Source: Tetrahymena thermophila SB210 (Eukaryota > Ciliophora > Oligohymenophorea > Hymenostomatida > Tetrahymenidae). From it: a DNA stretch of 64,000 bases. Of the stretch, positions 25,121 through 34,734 are shown piece after piece. How positions within the stretch are numbered: position 1 is the stretch's first letter; every line of letters begins with the position of its first letter. The DNA lies in contig NW_002476463.1 in NCBI RefSeq assembly GCF_000189635.1, positions 1,488,001 through 1,552,000 on the forward strand, read 5' to 3'. The translations under genes and the position numbers were made by a program. A model generated the notes under the pieces. That model had not been told where the DNA came from, did no database searches, and saw nothing but the letters and a program-made list of their open reading frames with translations.

Positions 25121-25956
25121 TTGTTTATTAATTAATATTTTATGAATGTCTTAATTTAAATACAAATTTTAAAATAAATAATAATGAAACATATTTTTAT
25201 CATTTAAACATCTATTTATTACATATAAAAGTTATCTTAAAATAATAGTTTAATTTATGTTGCATTTAAATCCTATTAGATAAATATCCTTTTATATTTT
25301 TAATATACTTTTTTTTATTTTTACATAGTGCTTCTCATGAATTTACGCCCACACCCCTTATATTTTTTTTAGTAATTTAACCTTGTTAGAAATTAATTAA
25401 AATAAATATTTTCAAATTTGAGATTTTTGGTAAATGAGATATATAAATTATAAAAAAAATATTTGAAAGTCCTTTTTTATAAAATAAATAATTTATTTAA
25501 TTCAATAGAAATATCTAAAATTTATCTTGATTGATATTTGCTATTTATTAATTTTAAATTGATTATTTTGTTTAATTTCTAAATACCCAATTTCATTCAC
25601 ATTCTTATAAATTAAAGAAATTTAAATCTTCTATTAGTAAATTACTATAAGGGTGTTTGTTGAATAAAAGAGATTTAATTAAATTAAAATATTATTGTGA
25701 AATAATACTTTATGTCTCTTTACTTAAATAAATAGATAAAAATAATAATCTATGATTTTAAATATAAAAATTAATAAAAATATGTTTAATAGCATGCATC
25801 TATCTATCTATTTATCAGGATAATAAATACTACATTTGCCAGTAAATTAGTTTTTAATACTAAAAAAAAGTATCAGAAATAATTAAATACATATTTTAAA
25901 ATTTAGTCAAATTTTATAGAAATTAGAACAATCAATATCTTTTAAATTTGATATTT
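25121..25956. other. AT-rich spacer
   Basis: Intergenic DNA between two plus-strand genes; only AT-rich runs are visible. It holds the terminator of the upstream gene and the promoter of the GTPase gene. Confidence 0.5.
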
Positions 25957-27451
25957 ATGTAATTTCCAAAGCCTCCTCCTGATCGCAGAAAAAAGAATTC
26001 TTAAATCAACAATCAAAAAGCAACTGAATAAAATAGTAATAATTTATATAGGAAGAGTTCTCATTAGGAATTAAGTAAATTCAAATAAAAAGTGATGAAT
26101 CATTCAATCATTTTATTGTATTTTACAAAATATAAATTAGATGATTGTCAAAATTAATAAGCTTTGAAGATCTTTTCTTATGAAGAATTATTCAAAGGCT
26201 TAAAAGAAGAAGATGAATTAGAAGAAAATAATGTGATTAAAAAAGTGAGAAAATAATAAAATTAAAAAATGAGAGATTGCTTGAAAGAATATACAATTTT
26301 GTAAGGCTTTAAACAAGACAGAGAAGATTTGCCAAAACAGTTAAATATTATTCTATTCGGCCCAACAGGATCAGGAAAGAGCTCACTGATAAAGTATTTT
26401 AAAAATGCTATAAATATGGTAATTGAAAATATAAAATAAAAGAACATTTTATTAAGCTCTAAATGAAGAAGGAGATCTTCCTCCAGAAATAAAAAAAGAT
26501 TTTGTTATTTAAACACTGCATCATAATGAAGGTACCAAAAAGTTAACAAGTATACCAATAAAAAAGGGTAAGCATTAACTAATCGAAACAGGTAATAGCA
26601 CATTTACTATAGAAAATAGTTCTATAAATTGCTTAGATACCAGAGGATAAATATTTCTGAGTGAATAAGAAATGCAGCAGTTTAACATAATTATAGAAGT
26701 AAATAAATTTCATTTATTTAATTAATTTGATTTAAACTTGTATTGTAATAAAGGGTAAAATTAAAAATATGAGTGTTGTCTAACAAAGAAGCTTTAGATA
26801 TGCATATTTATTATGGGAGTTTTGGAAAAAGAGTTCAGAGCTCTTTCCAGATGATATATTAGAAGAAAATTAATAGTCATTATAAAATTTACCTCACTGT
26901 GTTATAATAGTCTTTGATGGAAGTCTTGATGAAATACCAAATGGTGAAGAAGAAACTTAATTTTACAGATAGATGCTTGACTCTCTTAGAAAAAAAAGTA
27001 GGTATATATATAATTCTGATTAGTTTTAATTTTTAAAATATAAAAAAGACTATTTTTAGCCTCAAATAGTAATGAGCAGACTTGATTTAGTAGAAAAAAA
27101 GATGAAAAATGTGTTTGATAAACACTAATAAATGAGTGAAAATGAAAAACAAATGAAAATGAGCGAAGTTATAGATTAAAAAATACAGTAGGTAGTAAAT
27201 AAACTTCAAATCCCTCGTAGTTCAGTTCACTTTATAGAAAATTACAATCAATTAAGTATAAGTTTGTTATTAAACAAAAATAAAGCTAAACATTTTATAT
27301 TTAAATAGACTAGAAATTCGATGAAAATGTTAATTATTACTCATTGAAACTTTTGCAAGAATGCACCAAATAAGGAGATGAATTTATAGAGTCTTATTTA
27401 ATTAAAAAAAAATCTAATCAAAATATACTAGAAAAATGCTCTATTTTTTGA
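25957..27451 (+). CDS. IFI44-like P-loop GTPase, 428 aa
   Basis: Five exons (25957..26393, 26443..26698, 26754..26997, 27049..27255, 27309..27451) sum to 429 codons, and all four GT..AG introns (49-55 nt) keep phase. An N-terminal helical region of ~125 residues precedes LNIILFGPTGSGKSSL, a canonical Walker A/G1 loop. DTRGQ is the G3 Asp, and PQIVMSRLDLVEKK is the G4-like strand with SRLD in place of NKxD. The C-terminal part, with FIENYNQLNQKF and LLQECTKQGDEFIES, follows the order found in the IFI44/IFI44L GTPase-like family of eukaryotes (strand CVIIVFDGS, then TH/SRxD, then V.NY). GTP binding and hydrolysis is inferred; the cellular role in ciliates is unknown. The first splice site falls directly after the P-loop, in KSSLIK. 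Confidence 0.85.
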
Positions 27452-28729
27452 AAAAATTAGATGAATGGTTAAAAGAGTAAAATAATAAATACAATTAGAT
27501 ATCTACTTAATTAATAAAATCTATGATAAAAGATAGGATATTAAAAAACCTAATTTTAGTTAGCTATGATTATTAAATAAGTTTTTATGCTATAATGAAG
27601 TATTTAATACTAACTTTAATTTTTAAATATTCATAGCCTAAAATCTAGCAATTTTTATTTAAAAATAAATAGATTGAAATAATAAAACTTAAGAATAAAA
27701 AAACATATTAAAAAAAATGAAATCAATGTTATTTATATTTATTTACTTTATATAAATTTCTAAAAATATTTATTTTGATAATAAATAAATTTAAGAATAT
27801 TCATGGCTTAAAATCTAATAATTTATATTTAAAAATAAATAGATTAAAATAAAAAAATTTAATAATAAAAAAAAATTTTGAAAGTTTTAAATAAAAAATA
27901 GTCTAAATAAAAAAAATGAATTCCATAGTATTTATATTTATTTATATATTAGAATCATTTTCTTGTTAAGTCAAATGAATAAATTATATTCCTTAAAATT
28001 CAAATATTTAAAAAAATATATATAAAACTTTCTTAATAACTTTATTTCACAAATCATTTTAGGTAATTATATTTATTTGTAATTATTAAAATATTTCTAT
28101 TTTCATTGAATGCAGCGTCTTTTGATATTATTTCTTAGTTAAAAATACCAAAATCTTTTTGAACATCAAATTCAATACAAAGCATTTATAAAAATAAACT
28201 TTGTAAGTATATTTTATTATGAATTTATATTTAAATTTATTTCTATAAACTTTTAAAATATTTTATATTCAATTAACTTAAATAAGGGAGGGAGCAGTTT
28301 TTTGAGAATTATTTTATTGGTATTTTATTCATTTTTAGTAATAAATAAGAGCTAATAATCAATTTAAATCCATCAATTTTTCAATATTTAAAAGTTTTTT
28401 CTTTTGCATGAAATTCAATGCATTAAAAAAATTGTAATAACTTGAAATTCTGAGCAAATCTAACATCTAGTGGAAACAATGCTATAAAACAAAATTAATT
28501 CTTTTGAATTCTTACATTTTTATAATTAATTTACTAATTTTATAAACAAAATCAGCCTGAACAATTTGAAATTAAGTTTCATTTGAGTTTTTAACTTAAT
28601 TTATTTGTCTTATTCATTGAAATAATTTATTTATTTATTTGTAATTATTTTTTAAATTGGAATCAGTTAATAGCAATTAATTTTTTATAGAAATATTAAA
28701 TAAAATATAAATTTAATAAAATAAAAGAA
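27452..28729. other. Spacer with a direct repeat
   Basis: 1.3 kb of AT-rich DNA between two plus-strand genes. It contains the diverged direct repeat near 27625-27870 and a CTTTTAAAATATTTTATA-rich tract near 28250. No coding frame was found. Confidence 0.5.
27625..27870. repeat. Diverged direct repeat, about 85 bp x 2
   Basis: Copy 1 begins AATATTCATAGCCTAAAATC near 27627 and copy 2 begins AATATTCATGGCTTAAAATC near 27797. Both continue with ATTTAAAAATAAATAGATT and an A-rich tail, and each is followed 60-80 bases later by a similar ATGAAxxxATxxTATTTATATTTATTTA block. The duplicated unit including spacer is therefore about 170-200 bp. Confidence 0.8.
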
Positions 28730-29905
28730 ATGAAAAATATTCTAAGTGCAATTCTTTTTATTGCTTTTGCTTTACTATTAACCTAAGCATAGTTAAGTTC
28801 ATATTGCATCTATCAAGATTAAAAAGCGAAAGAATGTGCTTTCTATGATAGTCTTTAGTAAAATTTTGGAGGAGTAAATTTACCTAAATACAAAGTGAAC
28901 TTGGACCTTTCTTACAAAGACAGGTGGAGAGAAATTATCACAAATTACAAAAACCCAATTTAAATGTTTGCAAACTTTCTGTAATCTTCTGATGGATTCA
29001 AATAAATAGAATAACTCTTTCCACTATATTCAGATCCTAATTTTTTAAATGAACTCCAAGCAATATCTGACTTGTCAGGAGTATCATTTACTAGCATTTA
29101 ATTGTTCAGTTAAATGTATGAAATTTTAGGTTCAATAGCATGCACAAGTATCATAGCAAGAAATCCAGATGGAAGTATAGTGCATGGAAGAAATTTAGAT
29201 TATGGTTTTTTTTAACAAATATCTCCACTGCTTGCAAATATAGAGTTTTAAAGAAATGGAAAAACTGTATTTTTTGCTGATATGGTAATTGGAACTGCTA
29301 TAGTTGTTACAGGAGTAGTTCCAAACGGATTTTCTATAACGATCAATCAGAGAGATGTTGATTAATAATCACTTAGTTACCTCAAACAATAGTACATTCC
29401 TGCTTGTTATTTAATATATTAAGTTTTATAGACAAATACAACATATTAAGATGCCCTAAATACTCTTTTAAATACTAAAGTAGCAATGCCTGCCTATTTA
29501 AATATCGCTGGAGTTTCTGGAAATTAAGGTAATGTGATTGAAAAAAATAGAGAAAGTAATAGTCTACAAACAACATTAAGTGAATCTACTTGGTTTATAT
29601 GTTAAACAAATTACGACAGATCTATACCAGATCCTTAAAGTGATTACAGAAGACTACCTTGTGAATAAAAAATGTCGTAATTAAACTAAAGTTCATGGTA
29701 ACCTTAAGAGATGTTTAACATATTATCTTAATAACCTAACTTTGTGTAATCAACTATTGCAACAGACATTATGGTTCCTAAAACAGGATTTATCAACTCT
29801 ACAAGATGGTTTAATCCACCTCCTATTATGCAGCAAATATAATAAAAATTATACAAATAAACTTTGTAAGCTGTTACAGTGTTTATATTAATTTTTATTT
29901 TATGA
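28730..29905 (+). CDS. Acid ceramidase / N-acylethanolamine acid amidase-like hydrolase
   Basis: Single exon of 391 aa. The N-terminus KNILSAILFIAFALLLTQAQ is a clear signal peptide, so the enzyme is secreted or delivered to lysosomes/phagosomes. The motif ACTSIIARNPDGSIVHGRNL followed by DYGF is the hallmark of the NAAA/ASAH1 branch of Ntn amidohydrolases. Cys138 would be both the nucleophile and the N-terminus of the beta chain after self-cleavage, and the Arg/Asp of HGRNLDY are family active-site residues. Further family landmarks are NQRDVDQ (normally NxR), TNYDR and TTI/STIATDIMVP near the end. Length agrees with the ~390-aa family. It should hydrolyse N-acyl amide bonds of ceramides or N-acylethanolamines at acid pH. 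The C-terminal tail ends in a short hydrophobic run. Substrate choice between ceramide and NAE cannot be decided. Confidence 0.92.
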
Positions 29906-30828
29906 GTTTGGTTTGTGTTGACTAAATTTAATTGTTTTAAATTAATATTTAATTCAATTACTTGACCAATTTTTTTTATGAAAGTTTAAATAAAATTTAA
30001 TTAATGAACATTTTAGTTAGTTTCATTAAAATTTTTTCAATGCAACTTAAAATAGTTAACAATTTAAAGATTCAATAATGAGGTTAATTTTTTAATTTGA
30101 AAAACCTTTTTATGTAAAAAGCTCAAAACAATGTTCACAATAAACAAAATAATGACGAGTAATTGCATGCCTGAGCATTTTAGTATTTTAATTAAGAATC
30201 TCCCCAACATAGAATAATTGAAATAAATAATATTTTAAAAAATAATGAAATAAGAAAAATTTTGTAAAATATATATTAAATATTAGAGTTGAATTTTTGG
30301 TAATTAATATTAATACCCTAACTTCATTAAGTATTTTAAGGTACCAAATATTAAAATAAAATAAAAAGATTCTATTTCATGATATGTTTTTATGATATAA
30401 AAAATTTTTAATAATTTTAATACAAAATTTGATAGGTTTTTATCTTTTTATAAAAGAATTTATTCGTATATTGTATATTGAATATAGAATTAATGTTTTT
30501 TATCAAATAAAAAATATTTTGTTTCAACATAGAGTGCCAAATTTTAATAAATTGATGAAATTTATAAATAAAGTCTTCTATGATTTTATTTACCTACGTA
30601 GATAAATATATATGTAGTGTGTAATAAAGGTAATGGTAAATTATTGAAATAATGATATTTCTCCACAATTTTTGAATATTAATTTGTAGTTTAATTAAAG
30701 AAACAATTTATTTTTTTGGTGAACCAAATTTTGGAGTATTTAAAAAACAAAAATCACTTTTTTGCAAAGAATAATATCTTGATATAATTATTATTGTTAG
30801 CAATTTCGAATTTAGCAATTTCGTAATA
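29906..30828. other. AT-rich spacer
   Basis: 0.9 kb intergenic between two plus-strand genes. Apart from A/T runs and the direct pair TTAGCAATTTCG-type just before the next start (30799-30823) I see no feature. Confidence 0.45.
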
Positions 30829-31428
30829 ATGAGTAGTGAATAATATCAATTTCCAGAAATACCTGAAAATGTATTTATGGTAGCACTCACTGGATGCTCA
30901 ACTAGTGGTAAGACAACACTAGGCAAAGAATTATAGAGCTTTTTCTAAAATGATGCAAACACCTCATTAATTCTTATTCATTAGGATACTTTTTATCATC
31001 CAGATGAGTATATTTATTCAGTATTAAAAGGAAATTGGGAAGTTAAAGAAGCTGTTGATTGGGAGAAATTCATCAATCACATTTCTCTTTCCTTAAAGCA
31101 GATTAATCCAAACAGAAAATACTTATTTTTGATTGATGGATTCACTTTATTTTATGTTCCTGAGTTTTATAATATTTTTGATGCAGTTATCTTCATGCAT
31201 TTAGATGATGAAAATGTTATTTAGCGTAGACTTGTTGGTCCTTGGAATGATACTATGGAATATCTAAAAGACTGTGTGATTGCAGATTACAAGAAATACA
31301 AAGTTGAATGCATTAAGTAATTGCTAGAAAGAGAGAAAGAATTTATCGTTTTAGATGGTAGAATTCCTAAAAATTTTATTTATTAATCAGCTCTATCTTG
31401 GTTGTAAAGTTTGAAGAAAATATAATGA
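30829..31428 (+). CDS. Nicotinamide riboside kinase-like P-loop kinase
   Basis: Single exon of 199 aa, in the size range of the NRK family. Walker A is GCSTSGKTT at residues ~22-30, followed by LGKELQ. HQDTFYHPDE is the QDDFF-type segment that carries the catalytic Asp in NRK enzymes. An acidic EAVDWEKF lies in the nucleoside-binding region, LFLIDGFTLFY is the Walker B-like strand (family LIxEGF), and QRRLVGPWND resembles the LID Arg residues. These support ATP-dependent phosphorylation of nicotinamide riboside to NMN in the cytosol as the salvage step to NAD. Uridine kinase is the alternative in the same superfamily, but the short length and the GF(T/L)LF motif favour NRK. Nucleoside specificity is inferred. 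Confidence 0.85.
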
Positions 31429-31815
31429 AATTAAGATAAAAAATTTATCTTCTATAATAGCCATACTAAAAACAATTTAAAGTTGTACAGTTCTTTATAA
31501 CTAATATGTTTATTTAGTTAGCATCTATTTATTTTTAATTTATAAAATTCTATTTTATTTATTTATTAATGCATTTAATATAATTCAAATATAAAGTGTT
31601 AAGCTAGATAGATAATAAATATTTAACAAAAATTATTTTTATTTACATAGTTAATTAGTTTTCTGGTAATGCCAGAAATAATTAAGAAATTTTCCAGAAA
31701 TTTTGCACAAAAGCAACTTAAAAAATCAACTAACTAAGTTTTGATTTTAAAAATATTACTAATAAAAATATAAGCAAATGACAATCAAAAATTATTTATT
31801 TGTTTATATAAATCT
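31429..31815. other. Convergent intergenic region
   Basis: Short AT-rich spacer between the 3' ends of a plus-strand and a minus-strand gene. It contains ATTTATTT runs and a pair of related blocks, CCAGAAATAATTAAGAAATT and CCAGAAATTTTGCAC, near 31670-31705. No gene. Confidence 0.45.
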
Positions 31816-32517
31816 TCAAAGAGCAGGAGCAACCATTTCAGCAACGAAATCAATTTATGCTAAAACATTTTCTCCTTCAAGTAATTCGGCAACAACGTGA
31901 TCTCCGTGCTTAATAGGTCCAACACCATCTGGAGTTCCTGTTAAAAATAGATCACCAGGGTATAAGGTCATAAATTTACTTGCATATTCGATTTAATCTT
32001 TGATCTTAAAGTGCATAATACCAGTATTGTCTTTTTAAATAGTCTTTCCATTTATTCTGAGATGTAAGGTCAAATTGTATGGATCTTGAACTTTTTCTTT
32101 AGGGATAAATGAGCTTATGGGTAAGAATTTATCTTAACCTTTTGATAAATCCCAAGGGAATCCAGCCTTTTTTGCAGCAGCTTGAAGATTTCTATCTGTT
32201 AAATCAAGAGCTAAGAAATAACCCCCAACATAATCTTACCAGTTTTCTCCTGATTTTTAAAAGCTTTTATGAGAAGCTTCTTTGCTCATCATGAAACCGA
32301 GTTCAATTTCATGATGAACTTCATTTTTAGTGAAGAATTAAACCTTTTATCCTTTTTAGATATTAGGTAAAACAGAAGAGTGGGGCTTCTAAAATATAAC
32401 AGGCTCTTTAGGAACTTCACTACCACCCATTTCTTTAACATGTTTAACATAGTTTTTACCTATGGCTAATATTTTATTCAACTTGGGGTTTAAAACCTTT
32501 GTAAATAGTTATTCCAT
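31816..32517 (-). CDS. FAHD1-type fumarylacetoacetate hydrolase-fold enzyme
   Basis: Single exon of 233 aa, near the usual length of eukaryotic FAHD1. The order is [17 protein letters not shown] (family (A/C)xGxNYxxH), [13 protein letters not shown] (KP..S substrate region), [10 protein letters not shown] with the two metal-binding Glu residues, [10 protein letters not shown] with the metal-binding Asp, and the signature [19 protein letters not shown] (family (I/L)xTGTPxGVG). These point to a Mg/Mn-dependent acylpyruvate hydrolase/oxaloacetate decarboxylase, mitochondrial in animals. No obvious targeting presequence is seen (starts [13 protein letters not shown]), so location is open. Confidence 0.93.
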
Positions 32518-34734
32518 TTATTTGAGATTAGTACTAATTAGACTTTTTATTTTTTAATTGACTTAAAATTTTGAATTAAATTATTATCAGATAGATATTT
32601 TATTTAGATATGAAATTTATTAAGAATACTATAATAGATAGATAGATCGATATCTTTGTTTATATTAGCATTTATCAAAAATGCTTTGAGTTAAGTGTAA
32701 TTTTAATTAAGATATTTCTATTTTTTATTCCAGAAGCAATTAGGTACAGATGTCATTTATTATTATATTGAATACTCATATCTTTTTTTCTAATAATTTA
32801 TATCTATTCTTTTTTCATTTAATTTATTTCAGGAACATTACAAACACAGTGAAAACTGTATTAAATTGGCACCAAAAGGATCAAAAATTTTACAGGTGCC
32901 ACTTTTAAATATGGATTTTATGATGAAAATGTTAAATTTTGGCTTATAAAGGTGCCAGGCTTGTTGAATTTTACTCTATTTCATATCTAAATAAGCAAAA
33001 TTTAATTACTTAAAAAAAAAGAATATTCTTAGAAAATATCTACTAAAATTTTATTTGATATTCAAATATTTTTTATCTAAAATATATTCTTATCAAATTT
33101 TATCAAAAAGGGTCTTCAATAATTTAGAAATATTAATGAAAATAGTTTTATACATTTAAAATCAATTTTTAATGAAAACCTAGAAAATAAATAAAAATAT
33201 ATCTGTATCTTTAAGATTTATTTGAGAAAAAAAATTAATGTTTAATTTACTTATTTGTTAATAGTTTCATAAAAAAATAATGTTAAGATTTATTAAAACT
33301 TTAAAGATATCAAGATGTTTAAATAGTTAAGCTGTTCATATTCGGGAACTCATATTTAAATTTTATTAAACGAGTTCTCAGCTTATAAGGGTGCAAGGCT
33401 TGTTGAATTTTACTCTATTTCATATCTAAATTCTATTTAAAGCAAAATTTAATTACTTAAAAAAAAGAATATTCTTAGAAAATATCAACTAAAACTCAAA
33501 AATTTTTTTATCTAAAATATTTTCTTATCAAATTTTATCAAAAATGGTCTTCAATAATTTAGAAATATTAATGAAAATCAATTTTTAATGAAAACCTGGA
33601 AAATAAATAAAAATATATCTGTATCTTTAAGATTTGAGAAAAAAAATTAATGTAAATAAATATACTAGTTTCGTAAAAAAATAATGTTAAGATTTAATAA
33701 AACTTTAAAGACATCAACATGTTTAAATAGTTAAGCTGTTCATATTCAGGAACTCATATATATTTTATTATATAAAATAAAAAAATAATTAAAAACTAAA
33801 AAACTAAAATTGATTTATAGTAAATTTAACAAGTTTTTTTTTAACTTCTAAAAAATTTAATAAAAATTATTAGAGTTAATTGAATGAGCAGATTTGAAAT
33901 ATTGATGGAATGAGAATTTAAATTGATTTATAAAGTCATTCTATTATAATTCAACAAGTAAATATAAAAATTATTTACAAATATATAAAGAAATAGTGTT
34001 AAAACTGAGTTTTAAATTTTATAAAATTGCAACAAACAAACTTTTATTTGAAAACTTTTAATTTATTTTTAATATCTAAATATATTTAATTACATATAAT
34101 AATTGATCGTTATGATAATAAATAAAATTAATCCGATAAATAGAGTTAGTTAGTAGGTATTATTAACTTTTTAATTTTATAGTTTGAAAGCTTTTTTAGT
34201 AATTGACTGTGTTTACTACTTTTTATATTTCATCAGAGAGTTAGTTAGTTAGTTATTTATTTATTTATTTATTTAGTTAGTTATAAGTTAAGTTTATTTC
34301 ACTAAAATATTCATAAGCTCTGATTTTTAATTGGCAAGTAAGAAATAAGTTTTGTTTATTTTAAGATTGAAAATGCTCATATAGCTATATTTAATTGCTC
34401 ACCAAATTTTGTTTATGATGAATATTTATTTAACTTAACTAAAATTGAAGATTGATTGACTATTAAGATTTTATTAAGCTAATTTGGGATTAAAATAAAC
34501 ATTTCAATTTGGAAGAAATGATTGAAAGAAAAGCATTTTACTCCAAATAAATAAATTTATTTTGTATTTTTTTATTGAGTGAATATTTATTTTTTAAAGA
34601 ATTATTTAAATATTTATTTATTTATATGAAATTTTATTATTATTTTGATTTGAGGTCTTATAAAACTAAACTAATTTTTATTAAAAAATAATTATAAACA
34701 TAAACTGTTGTTTATTATTTTTTCAACAATTTAT
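32518..34734. other. Long spacer with a tandem duplication and TTAG/ATTT microsatellites
   Basis: 2.2 kb between the FAHD1-like gene and the end of the Gln-rich HTH gene. It holds the ~400 bp duplication at 32938-33765 and (GTTA)n plus (ATTT)n tracts at 34141-34275. I found no frame with coding character. Confidence 0.55.
32938..33765. repeat. Tandem segmental duplication, unit about 390-430 bp
   Basis: Copy 1 runs about 32938-33360 and copy 2 about 33377-33765. Both start GGCTTATAAAGGTGCCAGGC / AGCTTATAAGGGTGCAAGGC and continue with TTGTTGAATTTTACTCTATT. Both share the AAGAATATTCTTAGAAAATA, TCTTCAATAATTTAGAAATA and AAATATATCTGTATCTTTAA blocks. Both end GTTAAGCTGTTCATATTC(G/A)GGAACTCATA. Copy 2 carries several deletions (for example near 33500 and 33560) and one insertion of TTCTATTTAAA. 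Neither copy is coding. Confidence 0.9.

Noticed and set aside
26262-26447. Minus-strand frame with PDPVGPN
   Set aside because: It is the antisense shadow of the GPTGSGKSS P-loop exon of the IFI44-like GTPase.
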